This document shows, piece by piece, positions 29,731 through 37,905 of a DNA stretch of 64,000 bases. The notes under the pieces are model-generated. The model ran no database searches. It worked only from the letters and a program-made list of their open reading frames with translations, and was not told the DNA's origin. The DNA is from Marinomonas alcarazii (GTDB lineage Bacteria > Pseudomonadota > Gammaproteobacteria > Pseudomonadales > Marinomonadaceae), in NCBI RefSeq assembly GCF_003208215.1, contig NZ_QKLW01000002.1:586573-650572 (forward strand), read 5' to 3'. Numbering within the stretch: the first letter of the stretch is position 1; each line of letters begins with the position of its first letter. The position numbers and the translations under genes are program-made.

Positions 29731-30591
29731 TTAATCCGCAGTATTGGAAAGTAAATCTGGATTGGTTATTAGATTTCTCACACCATGAGCATGATCTTCT
29801 TTATAGATGTTTTCGCTATCGCACCACACCCCTACTGAATGAATATCAACCTTCGTCACTCTGGGTCGAACATTCCATGTCACTTCAAAAGGTGAGGCTT
29901 TTTCATTGTAGTCTGGGCCTGTTGTGGAGCCTGCATAAGTAACAGGATCACCAGTATCAGTAGGAATCCCCGTTGCTTGATACAAACCATCTCTTACATC
30001 ATGAGATGCCAAAGTATTAAAATTTAATGCCTTATCATCATTAACCACGACATACACTTGAGCCTCTACTCGCAACTGTGGCATGGCTTCACCCTTCACA
30101 ACACAGGCGGCTAAAGTTGGTCCAGGTTGAACTTCAGCACTGGAGTACACATAATGCACTTCGATAGTATCACCGGGAAAAAGCTCACTATGCTTCCCTT
30201 TACAAATCGCGCCAGCTTTAACAGGTTCCAATTCTCTTTGGCTTAGATTACCCGAATAGACATAACCTGTTTGAAACCCTTTTCCATCGCCATTGCCAGC
30301 ATACTGAGTAAACTCTCCGCCCTTGTGCTCGGCATTTTTGTGAAAATGAATATTACACAGATTCATCTTGTTCGATGCTGGCGCTGGCGCGAACGTGTGT
30401 AGGTTACGACCAAAGATCCTATCAATATCCCGTGGAGATTGTGGCCCTACATCCAACCCTGCTGTGTTTCCTTGTAATGCTTGGCGCTGTCTTAGAATTT
30501 CTTCATCTGACACAGCCCCTTGATTCGCGGCAAAGGCCAAACCTGACACTAAAGCTAAACCAACACCACCCATAACACTCATCACTTTCAT
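29731..30591 (-). CDS. Delta-class carbonic anhydrase, secreted
   Basis: A 286-residue periplasmic or secreted protein with an AFA-type signal peptide (cleavage near residue 22). The motif NLCNIHFHKNAEHKGGEF (about 77-94) holds three candidate zinc-binding His (82, 84, 89), and EVHYVYSSAE with H146 follows. Four Cys (79, 130, 163 and one near the C terminus) could form disulfides. The pattern matches bacterial proteins annotated as delta-class carbonic anhydrases, first known from diatoms. It would interconvert CO2 and bicarbonate in the periplasm. The Zur operator and COG0523 gene lie immediately downstream, suggesting shared zinc physiology. Family call from memory, moderately sure. Confidence 0.72.
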   Translation of the reverse strand: MKVMSVMGGVGLALVSGLAFAANQGAVSDEEILRQRQALQGNTAGLDVGPQSPRDIDRIFGRNLHTFAPAPASNKMNLCNIHFHKNAEHKGGEFTQYAGNGDGKGFQTGYVYSGNLSQRELEPVKAGAICKGKHSELFPGDTIEVHYVYSSAEVQPGPTLAACVVKGEAMPQLRVEAQVYVVVNDDKALNFNTLASHDVRDGLYQATGIPTDTGDPVTYAGSTTGPDYNEKASPFEVTWNVRPRVTKVDIHSVGVWCDSENIYKEDHAHGVRNLITNPDLLSNTAD

Positions 30592-30875
30592 ACCTATCCT
30601 TAAATGGAAATCCCTACAACATTGTTTAACGCGATATTGAGACTACAAAGCCCAGAGAACATTCCACACAACCCTTGCATTGCTATTTTTTTTCACTTAG
30701 CCCCGTTTTATTTACTTTTCCCTTAAATAATTGACATTTAAACGCCATTTTTTCGCGCCAAATAAAAAACGCAATTCCACTATTCAGCACAATGCAAGAA
30801 TGAGATTGCAGAAGAGAAGAAAAAACACGACAATTAGAAATATATTTCTAAAAAAACCAACAAAAAGAGAACAAA

Positions 30876-31346
30876 ATGCATTTAGATTACATAGATTTGC
30901 AACTACTTGCCTTAATTCAAAGTAATGATAGTATTTCCACAGAGTCTATGGCTCAGCAAGTTGGCCTATCCAAAACCCCTTGCTGGCGACGGGTTCAAAA
31001 GCTAGAAAATGCAGGCTTTATCAAGCGCCGCGTTGCTCTCTTAGACGCAGATAAACTGGGCCTTGGCGTGTCCGTTTTTGTACAAGTGAAAACCAATCAG
31101 CACGATGCAAACTGGGCAGAAGAATTTGCTCACGTTGTGGCGCAATTCCCTGAAGTCGTGGAGTTTTACCGCATGGCTGGGGAGTACGATTATTTATTGC
31201 GAGTGCTGGTCAAAGACATCCCTGCGTATGACAAATTTTATAAACGATTAATTAGTGCCACCGCATTAACCGACGTCACCTCTAACTTCGCTATGGAACA
31301 GATCAAGTGGACAACTCAGTTGCCCTTACCTAGTCCAATAGAGTGA
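30876..31346 (+). CDS. Lrp/AsnC-family transcriptional regulator (DecR/YbaO-like)
   Basis: A 156-residue regulator with an N-terminal wHTH (LALIQSNDSISTESMAQQVGLSKTPCWRRVQKLE) and a C-terminal RAM ligand-binding domain (VVEFYRMAGEYDYLLRVLVKDI). The ending TTQLPL resembles DecR (YbaO), the cysteine-responsive activator in E. coli. The next gene, a class V PLP enzyme of the cysteine-desulfurase fold, begins 47 nt after its stop, so regulation by a sulfur amino acid is a reasonable inference. AGAG precedes the ATG. Confidence 0.85.
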   Translation: MHLDYIDLQLLALIQSNDSISTESMAQQVGLSKTPCWRRVQKLENAGFIKRRVALLDADKLGLGVSVFVQVKTNQHDANWAEEFAHVVAQFPEVVEFYRMAGEYDYLLRVLVKDIPAYDKFYKRLISATALTDVTSNFAMEQIKWTTQLPLPSPIE

Positions 31347-31393
31347 ACGGCAGTAGATTGATTAATGCGGGAAGCCAAGAAAAGGAAACCGCC

Positions 31394-33067
31394 ATGTCCA
31401 TTGCTGTCGCAGAAAAAAGCGTCAAACCAAACACGAAAGAGCTGTCTAATGAAGAGGCTCTACTTGCCCGTATTCGCGACGGCATCATAGGTAAGGACAC
31501 GCAAATTGATACACCATTTGGCGCAAGAACCCTCACCTACGCCGACTACACGGCATCGGGTCGTAGCCTAGATTTTATTGAGGACGCCATTCGTCAACAT
31601 GTGCTGCCGCTTTATGCAAACACGCATACCGAAGCCAATGCCACAGGCCAACAAACCACCACGTTTCGTGAACAAGCTCGCCAACAAATACGTGAAGCCG
31701 TCAATGCATCAACAGAGGACTTAGTCGTATTCTGCGGCAGCGGTGCCACCAGCGCGATCAATACCTTAATTAGCCAATTAGGCTTACGCAAACTTAGCAC
31801 GGAAGAAAAGTCCCAGACGACAGTATTCATTGGGCCTTATGAACATCACTCCAACGAATTACCTTGGAGAGAGTTAGGAATTGAAGTGATTCGAATTCCC
31901 GAATCAGAAAGTGGCGATGTATGCTTAGTCACCTTAGAAAAGCAATTACAGGCAAACAAGAATAAGCGCCTTATTGGTAGCTTCAGTGCCGCATCGAACG
32001 TCACTGGAATTTTGTGTAACCAAGATGCCATCACAGCCTTGTTACATCGTTATAACGCCTTGGCTTTTTGGGACTTCGCGGCCGCTGCACCTTACGTCGC
32101 GCTGGACATCAACCCAAGCTCAGACCCAACCCTTGCCAAAGATGCCATGTTTTTTTCCACCCATAAATTTATCGGTGGTCCTGGCACGCCGGGAATTCTC
32201 GTCGTCAAAAAAGCCATTATCGCCAATCAAACACCCAGTCATGTTGGCGGTGGCACCGTATCTTTTGTGACCCCAGAAGATCATACCTTCCTGCCTGTTA
32301 GTGAACGTAGAGAAGAAGGCGGCACTCCAAGCATCATTGAATCGATTCGTGCTGGGCTAGTGTTCCAGCTGAAACAAGCCGTTGGCGAAAAAACCATCGA
32401 AGCACGCGAGCACGAGCTTGTGCAATTGATCGACAAACATTGGCATAATCACCCGAACATCGAACGTCTTGGACACGCTGATGCCGCACGCTTATCCATT
32501 ACCGCGTTTCGCATCAAAACCGAATTAGGCTATTTACACCATGGATTTGTCACCGCGTCATTAAATGACTTATTTGGTATTCAAGTCCGCGGCGGTTGTT
32601 CATGCGCTGGACCCTATGGGCACCAGCTTTTAGGCATAGACAAAACGGAATCAGAGCGCATTCAGCTGGCATTGAAAAAAGGCGAGAAACTAGTAAAACC
32701 AGGTTGGGTTCGCTTCAACTTGAACTATTTCTTAGACGATGCGGAAGCGGTATTTATTCTGGATGCAATCAATTTTGTGGCGAAACACGGCACAACTCTC
32801 TTACCGTATTACGCTTATGATCAAACTTCAGACTTATGGCGCTTCCAAGGACAGTCAAACACACCTAAATCACTTGCAAACTTGCTTTGGCAGCAACCAA
32901 AAGCGCAACAAAAGCCAAGCTCGACACAAGACAGAAGTCACTACCTAACCCAAGCAGAAGAGATAGTTCAAAATTGCTTGGCAGGAAAATACATCCCGCA
33001 ACCACAACCCTTCAATCAAGAGTTTAGTGATATTAAGCGTTTTGTGTTGGCTGAGGATTTTGCCTAA
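31394..33067 (+). CDS. Class V PLP-dependent enzyme, cysteine desulfurase-like, with C-terminal extension
   Basis: A 557-residue class V aminotransferase-fold protein. SGSTS-like phosphate loop GSGATSAINTL (about 115-125), the PLP lysine in STHKFIGGPGTPGI, and a Cys-rich loop VRGGCSCAGPYGHQLLG that fits a persulfide Cys of desulfurases. The C terminus runs about 100 residues beyond a normal class V enzyme (SLANLLWQQPKAQQ onward) with no domain I recognise. The start at 31394 has AAGGAAACC upstream; an in-frame ATG at 31343 overlaps the upstream gene. Likely paired with the Lrp-type regulator. Exact substrate (cysteine or another) is uncertain. Confidence 0.78.
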   Translation: MSIAVAEKSVKPNTKELSNEEALLARIRDGIIGKDTQIDTPFGARTLTYADYTASGRSLDFIEDAIRQHVLPLYANTHTEANATGQQTTTFREQARQQIREAVNASTEDLVVFCGSGATSAINTLISQLGLRKLSTEEKSQTTVFIGPYEHHSNELPWRELGIEVIRIPESESGDVCLVTLEKQLQANKNKRLIGSFSAASNVTGILCNQDAITALLHRYNALAFWDFAAAAPYVALDINPSSDPTLAKDAMFFSTHKFIGGPGTPGILVVKKAIIANQTPSHVGGGTVSFVTPEDHTFLPVSERREEGGTPSIIESIRAGLVFQLKQAVGEKTIEAREHELVQLIDKHWHNHPNIERLGHADAARLSITAFRIKTELGYLHHGFVTASLNDLFGIQVRGGCSCAGPYGHQLLGIDKTESERIQLALKKGEKLVKPGWVRFNLNYFLDDAEAVFILDAINFVAKHGTTLLPYYAYDQTSDLWRFQGQSNTPKSLANLLWQQPKAQQKPSSTQDRSHYLTQAEEIVQNCLAGKYIPQPQPFNQEFSDIKRFVLAEDFA

Positions 33068-33097
33068 CTAGAACGGACCGAAGATCATTAATGGAAG

Positions 33098-33133
33098 GAT
33101 CCAGAAAAGGGCTAATTAGCGCTTTTCTGGATC
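33098..33133. terminator. Convergent-gene hairpin overlapping the MOSC stop codon
   Basis: GATCCAGAAAAG (33098-33109) pairs perfectly with CTTTTCTGGATC (33122-33133); the intervening GCTAATTAGC is itself palindromic. It sits between the class V enzyme and the MOSC gene and includes the last codons of the latter. No long T-run follows on either strand, so termination strength is uncertain. Confidence 0.5.
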
Positions 33134-33579
33134 AAATTAAACTGCATTCCAGTTCGTAAGATACCTGTGCTCAACACATTGGCTCTTAAACCTCCACGGT
33201 GTAGCCAAGCTCTCACTACCTGTGGTGAAGAGATAGAGTCATTCGCCAATGATTTTCCTAATGAGCCACAAGGTTCACACAGTTCGACACCATAAAAGCG
33301 CACATCACCAATAGAGAATTCTTGTCCAACTAACTGGTTCAGTCGCACGCCTTGGGTAACAATGTTTCTTCTGGTCGCTGAAAGACTAATACTCTGCCCA
33401 AAATTAGCGTTAAACGCCGCAATCTCTTCGCTTTCAACAAAGGTGATGTTTGGGCCATCTAAGCCCTTTTTCCCATAATACCTGTCGCCTACGATACCTT
33501 TACCAACGTCCACTTTGACGGCATCAATTCCCATCTGAGATTGTTTAGACTTTTTCGATACGAAAATTGCTTGAATCAC
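33112..33579 (-). CDS. MOSC-domain protein
   Basis: A 155-residue soluble MOSC domain. Typical blocks are GIVGDRYYGKKG, TRRNIVTQGVRLNQLVGQEF and the conserved Cys in GVELCEPCGSL. MOSC proteins bind molybdenum cofactor or handle sulfur/metal groups (e.g. YiiM, YcbX), fitting next to a desulfurase-like enzyme. The GTG start at 33579 is preferred because AGGAG lies 7 nt upstream; a TTG 18 nt earlier overlaps that site. Substrate unknown. Confidence 0.8.
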   Translation of the reverse strand: MIQAIFVSKKSKQSQMGIDAVKVDVGKGIVGDRYYGKKGLDGPNITFVESEEIAAFNANFGQSISLSATRRNIVTQGVRLNQLVGQEFSIGDVRFYGVELCEPCGSLGKSLANDSISSPQVVRAWLHRGGLRANVLSTGILRTGMQFNLIQKSAN

Positions 33580-33634
33580 CCTTTGTCTCCTAAACAAGTC
33601 TTTCGCTGTTTGATCGGATTAACATGGTACAGAT

Positions 33635-34285
33635 TTAATTTAGCCACTCCAATCCGTCATAGGGTTTAACTTTTAAAGAATCAAGACGCGTAGCAAGTGA
33701 ACCAGAATGCAATTCTAATTTATGACCGTCTGGGTCTTTAATGTACAAGGAATCGCCTTCGCTGCTGTTAGATTGCCACTGTCTCACAGCCTGAAAAGCC
33801 GTTTTTAGTTGAATTTGAGTCATAGCGTCTGAATCATAAGTAAACGCAAAGTGCGTGTAATCCTGACAAGGCTTAACGTCGCCCAAGGATAAACACAGCC
33901 AACAATTTTGATATGACAAATACGCACCGGTTTTCCAGCGCACCTCTCCCTTAAACCCTAGCAGACCACAATAAAATTCAATTGATGCGTCAAGATTGGA
34001 CACACTTAAAGTCAGATGGTTGAAGCCATTATGCTGGACGATGGGCGATGACTGGAAAGCCGAAGCATCATCTAATGAGGCTACCATGGCGTAGATCTTA
34101 GTGGCTTTTTCAAAGTGATTTAATTGATGCTCTTCTATCCACCAGCGCGCAACCGCCATTAAAGTAATAGGGTCATGGTTTTTATTCGCAAAAAATGCAT
34201 AAAAAGAGACTTGAACACCGTCGCCTTTTTGTTTGATTTTGTCAGCACATACCGAGAGAATCTTCTGTTTAATTTCTGTATTCAA
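33635..34285 (-). CDS. FosA-like VOC protein with extra N-terminal domain
   Basis: A fusion. The C-terminal about 140 residues match fosfomycin-thiol transferase FosA closely: GFNHLTLSVSNLDASIEFYCGLLGF, GAYLSYQNCWLCLSL, DYTHFAFTYDS, NSSEGDSLYIKDPDGHKLELH and a terminal PYDGLEWLN. Metal ligands (His of NHLTL, His of DYTH, Glu of KLELH) are intact. The first about 70 residues (KILSVCADKIKQKGDGVQVSFYAFFANKN) form a separate small domain of unknown function that I recall as a stand-alone DUF. The probable start is TTG at 34285 with GGA 10 nt upstream; a GTG start at 34354 without a ribosome site is the alternative. Fosfomycin resistance is possible but untested. Confidence 0.75.
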   Translation of the reverse strand: MNTEIKQKILSVCADKIKQKGDGVQVSFYAFFANKNHDPITLMAVARWWIEEHQLNHFEKATKIYAMVASLDDASAFQSSPIVQHNGFNHLTLSVSNLDASIEFYCGLLGFKGEVRWKTGAYLSYQNCWLCLSLGDVKPCQDYTHFAFTYDSDAMTQIQLKTAFQAVRQWQSNSSEGDSLYIKDPDGHKLELHSGSLATRLDSLKVKPYDGLEWLN

Positions 34286-34440
34286 CGTTTTTCTTTCCTT
34301 TTTTAAGACTCTCTCGCACGAATCTCGTATAGAGCACTTCCAATATAAAATCACACTATGCGACTAAAGTCTGACTTCTTATCCATCGACTGCCTGCTAA
34401 ATTAACAAGGCGTATAAAAATAATTATAAGGAGATCTACC

Positions 34441-34701
34441 ATGTCAGATCATAACAATAATGCAGAAAAATACTGGCAAGCAAACCTAAGGCTGATACTA
34501 GGCAGCTTGGTGGTTTGGGCGCTAGCCTCATATGGCTGCGCTATCCTACTTCGTCCCATGCTCTCAGGCATTATGATCGGAGGCGCTGATTTAGGCTTCT
34601 GGTTCGCTCAGCAAGGTTCCATTCTTGTATTCATCGTTTTGACTTTCTTCTACGCTTGGAGAATGAACAAGCTTGATGAAGAATTTGGCCTTCAGGAGTA
34701 A
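34441..34701 (+). CDS. DUF4212 small subunit of sodium:solute symporter
   Basis: An 86-residue membrane protein with two hydrophobic segments, YWQANLRLILGSLVVWAL and a second around FWFAQQGSILVFIVLTFFYAW, ending in a short acidic tail (KLDEEFGLQE). The TIGR03647/DUF4212 family always precedes a dedicated SSS permease. An excellent AAGGAGATC site precedes the ATG and the partner gene begins 5 nt after its stop. Confidence 0.88.
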   Translation: MSDHNNNAEKYWQANLRLILGSLVVWALASYGCAILLRPMLSGIMIGGADLGFWFAQQGSILVFIVLTFFYAWRMNKLDEEFGLQE

Positions 34702-34706
34702 GTCGC

Positions 34707-36473
34707 ATGGATCAGTTTACTATAAATTTGCTTTTCGTCGGTGGTTCCTTTGCGCTTTACTTCGGTATTGCTATTTGGGCTCGCGCTGGCTCAACAAAAG
34801 AATTCTATGTCGCTGGTGGCGGTGTACATCCGGTTTTAAACGGTATGGCAACGGCAGCAGACTGGATGTCAGCAGCCTCCTTTATCTCTATGGCCGGCTT
34901 AATCGCCGCAGGTGGTTACGCTAACTCAACCTATTTGATGGGTTGGACTGGTGGTTACGTATTGCTTGCAATGCTCTTAGCCCCTTACTTACGTAAGTTT
35001 GGTAAATTTACCGTACCAGATTTCATTGGTGATCGCTTCTACAGCAACACAGCGCGTTTAGTTGCTGTTGCCTGTTTGATCATTGCTTCTGTTACGTATG
35101 TTATCGGTCAAATGACTGGTGCGGGGGTTGCCTTCTCACGCTTCCTAGAAGTCGATAACAACACTGGTCTTATCATTGCAGCTATTGTTGTATTCTTCTA
35201 TGCAGTATTGGGTGGTATGAAAGGTATCACTTATACTCAGGTTGCACAGTACGTTGTATTGATCATTGCCTACACTATCCCAGCTGTTTTCATCTCCTTA
35301 CAGCTGACAGATACGTTTATTCCTGCCATCGGCCTTTTCTCTAACCATACTGAATCTGGTATTCCACTATTACAAAAATTGGATGAAGTGGTTCGCGAAC
35401 TTGGCTTTACCGATTACACAGCGGATGTAGACAACAAACTGAACATGGTTCTGTTTACCTTATCCTTGATGATAGGTACTGCAGGTCTGCCACACGTTAT
35501 CATTCGTTTCTTCACAGTGCCTAAAGTAGCTGACGCTCGTTGGTCTGCTGGCTGGGCATTAGTATTCATTGCCTTGTTGTACCTAACAGCTCCTGCTGTT
35601 GCGTCTATGGCTCGCTTGAACCTAATGACCACTATCTATCCTTCTGGCCCAACAGAAGCCCCAATTGAGTACGCTGAGCGTCCTGATTGGGTACAAACTT
35701 GGGAAACCACTGGATTGATCAAGTTTGAAGATAAAAATGGTGACGGTCGTGTTCAATTCTACAACGATGTGCCTGCTTTCCAAGAAGAAGCAACAGCACG
35801 TGGTTGGGAAGGCAACGAGCTTGTGGTTAACCGAGACATTCTTGTATTGGCAAACCCAGAGATCGCCAACTTACCTGGTTGGGTTATTGGTCTGATTGCC
35901 GCTGGTGGTCTTGCTGCCGCCTTGTCGACAGCAGCAGGTTTACTATTGGCCATTTCGTCCGCAGTAAGTCATGACTTAATAAAAGGCTCAATCAATCCAA
36001 ACATCAGTGATAAGGGCGAACTACTGGTCGCCAGGATATCGATGTTTGTCGCCATAATCGTTGCAACCTATCTAGGTATGAATCCACCCGGATTCGCAGC
36101 GCAGGTAGTAGCACTGGCATTCGGTATCGCCGCAGCGTCTATCTTCCCAGCGCTTATGATGGGTATATTCTCTAAACGCGTAAACAGTACTGGTGCAGTT
36201 GCGGGCATGCTAGCTGGCTTGATTGCTACCTTGGTTTATATCTTCCTATTCCTTGGTTGGTTCTTCATTCCAGGTACGGCGTCTTTCGCCAACACGCCAG
36301 ACAACTGGTTGTTCGGTATTTCACCATTGTCATTCGGTGCCATTGGTGCGCTAATTAACTTTGTGGTTGCGTTCACTGTCTCTTCAATGACAGCACCACC
36401 ACCAAAAGAAATCCAAGACCTTGTTGAAAGCGTTCGTTACCCTCAAGGTGCTGGCGGTGCAATTGACCATTAA
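34707..36473 (+). CDS. Sodium:solute symporter family permease (VC_2705 subfamily)
   Basis: A 588-residue SSS transporter with about 13 membrane segments, resembling acetate permease ActP but belonging to the DUF4212-linked subfamily: FYVAGGGVHPVLNGMATAADWMSAASFISMAGL, LGGMKGITYTQVAQYVV, LPHVIIRFFTVP and ALSTAAGLLLAISSAVSHDL. A large loop near residues 325-390 carries DKNGDGRVQF, a calcium-loop-like motif. It imports a small organic acid using sodium; the substrate is unknown. Operon with the small subunit; a strong terminator follows. Confidence 0.9.
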   Translation: MDQFTINLLFVGGSFALYFGIAIWARAGSTKEFYVAGGGVHPVLNGMATAADWMSAASFISMAGLIAAGGYANSTYLMGWTGGYVLLAMLLAPYLRKFGKFTVPDFIGDRFYSNTARLVAVACLIIASVTYVIGQMTGAGVAFSRFLEVDNNTGLIIAAIVVFFYAVLGGMKGITYTQVAQYVVLIIAYTIPAVFISLQLTDTFIPAIGLFSNHTESGIPLLQKLDEVVRELGFTDYTADVDNKLNMVLFTLSLMIGTAGLPHVIIRFFTVPKVADARWSAGWALVFIALLYLTAPAVASMARLNLMTTIYPSGPTEAPIEYAERPDWVQTWETTGLIKFEDKNGDGRVQFYNDVPAFQEEATARGWEGNELVVNRDILVLANPEIANLPGWVIGLIAAGGLAAALSTAAGLLLAISSAVSHDLIKGSINPNISDKGELLVARISMFVAIIVATYLGMNPPGFAAQVVALAFGIAAASIFPALMMGIFSKRVNSTGAVAGMLAGLIATLVYIFLFLGWFFIPGTASFANTPDNWLFGISPLSFGAIGALINFVVAFTVSSMTAPPPKEIQDLVESVRYPQGAGGAIDH

Positions 36474-36497
36474 GGTTTAAACACAGCACTTGCTATC

Positions 36498-36529
36498 AAG
36501 TGGGCCTCACTTCTTTGTGAGGCCCACTT
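36498..36529 (+). terminator. Strong terminator after the symporter operon
   Basis: A 13-bp perfect stem (AAGTGGGCCTCAC with its complement) encloses a 6-nt loop, 25 nt past the permease stop codon. The arm ends in CTTT and continues with CCC. Confidence 0.8.
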
Positions 36530-36572
36530 TCCCTATAATAAGAATCCACACAAAATCAAAAAGAGAATACTT

Positions 36573-37100
36573 ATGTTTTGGGAACTTATTGCTACCGTTT
36601 TTGCAGGTATTGGCGGCGCTGGTATTGCTCTGTTGTTAAGAAAAATAACCAAGCAAACTGCCCCTAAATGGCTGGTTCCTGTGTTTGCTGGCGTTGCCAT
36701 GCTTGGCTTCCAAATTCAGGGTGAATACGACTGGTATGAACATCAAGCCAGCCTGCTACCTGAAGGCGTTGTCGTTGTGAAAACAGTTCAAGAGGAAGCG
36801 CCATGGCGCCCTTGGAGTTATGTTTTCCCACAAACAATGCGTTTTATCGCGGCTGATGTCGCAAACTCAGCAAAGAACAAAATTGACCCTAACCTTGTGT
36901 TAGTCGATTTGTACTTTTTTGAGCGTCGTCACATGGCGAAGCGTGTGCCACAAATTATCGATTGCTTGCAAGGCGCCAGAGCCGATTTCACTCAATCGTT
37001 TAGTGCATCAAATAGCTCAAACGCGGAATCTCAGCCAACATGGCACCCTATTGAAAGCGACAACCTATTACTAAAAGCCGTTTGTGACAACCAAGCATAG
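36573..37100 (+). CDS. Conserved membrane-anchored protein of unknown function
   Basis: A 175-residue protein I do not recognise by name. Two N-terminal hydrophobic segments (ELIATVFAGIGGAGIALLL and WLVPVFAGVAMLGF) are followed by a mainly periplasmic or cytosolic region with EYDWYEHQASLLP, PWSYVFPQTMRF and VDLYFFERRHMAKRVPQIIDC. It is separated from the symporter operon by a terminator. It looks like a typical conserved proteobacterial protein with no motif indicating an enzyme. Confidence 0.6.
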   Translation: MFWELIATVFAGIGGAGIALLLRKITKQTAPKWLVPVFAGVAMLGFQIQGEYDWYEHQASLLPEGVVVVKTVQEEAPWRPWSYVFPQTMRFIAADVANSAKNKIDPNLVLVDLYFFERRHMAKRVPQIIDCLQGARADFTQSFSASNSSNAESQPTWHPIESDNLLLKAVCDNQA

Positions 37101-37197
37101 ATGCAGAACGCACACATTAACTCGAGTTTTACTCATTGGCTTAAATACACTCCACACCTCATAATGTCGGCTTTTACAATGCCAAAAGTCGATCATT

Positions 37198-37854
37198 ATG
37201 AACATCTCTCCAGAAGAGCGTGACGCGGTTTACAAAACCATTTTTTCTCGTCGTGATGTCCGTCGAGAATTTAAACCCAACCCCATACCACACGATGTGT
37301 TAGACCGCGTGTTACTCGCAGCTCACCATGCTCCAAGTGTTGGTTTTATGCAGCCTTGGGACTTTATTCTTGTCTCCAAGCGAGAATCCAAAACACAAAT
37401 CAAACAAGGCTTTTTACAAGCGCACGCAGAAGCAGCTGAACTGTTTGAGGGTGAGCGCAAAGAACAATACAAAAGCTTCAAACTAGAAGGTATTGAAGAA
37501 GCGCCACTGGGTATTTGTGTAACCTGCGACCGAAGCCGAACAGGTTCCATTGTGTTAGGACGAACCGCCAAACCAGAAATGGATTTATTCAGTTCGGTTT
37601 GCGCTGTGCAAAACCTATGGTTAGCCGCGAGAGCAGAAAATCTTGGTGTTGGTTGGGTTAGTATTGTTCATGACAAAGTCATACGGGACACACTTAACAT
37701 ACCTGAATCCATCGATATCATTGCCTATTTATGCGTGGGCTATGTGGAAGAATTTCATGACACACCAGACCTAGAAAGAGCGGGCTGGCTACCAAGACGA
37801 GACGCTAGCTCTGCAATTCACTATGAATCTTGGCCAGAGTCATCAAAAGAATAA
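37198..37854 (+). CDS. bluB: 5,6-dimethylbenzimidazole synthase
   Basis: A 218-residue nitroreductase-fold flavoenzyme that converts FMNH2 plus oxygen to 5,6-dimethylbenzimidazole, the lower ligand of cobalamin. BluB signature is clear: SRRDVRREFKPNPIPHDVLDRVLLAAHHAPSVGFMQPWDF, plus LGRTAKPEMDLFSSVCAVQNLWLAARAENLGVGWVS. It lies alone, 15 kb from cobT/cobS/cobC/cobO, but completes the nucleotide-loop pathway. The ribosome site is weak. No cobalamin riboswitch was seen upstream. Confidence 0.92.
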   Translation: MNISPEERDAVYKTIFSRRDVRREFKPNPIPHDVLDRVLLAAHHAPSVGFMQPWDFILVSKRESKTQIKQGFLQAHAEAAELFEGERKEQYKSFKLEGIEEAPLGICVTCDRSRTGSIVLGRTAKPEMDLFSSVCAVQNLWLAARAENLGVGWVSIVHDKVIRDTLNIPESIDIIAYLCVGYVEEFHDTPDLERAGWLPRRDASSAIHYESWPESSKE

Positions 37855-37873
37855 CCAGAACTGAACCTGCGAT

Positions 37874-37896
37874 AAGGCAGACATTATGTCTGCCTT
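37874..37896. terminator. Bidirectional hairpin between bluB and a convergent gene
   Basis: AAGGCAGACA, loop TTA, then the exact complement: a 10-bp stem with TCTA after it on the plus strand. It lies between two convergent stops and probably serves both. Confidence 0.65.
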
Positions 37897-37905
37897 TCTA
37901 AATAG

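Noticed and set aside
30731..30925. A 64-codon basic ORF before the Lrp-type gene
   Set aside because: It lies in A-rich promoter sequence and overlaps the Lrp-type start in another frame; composition explains it.
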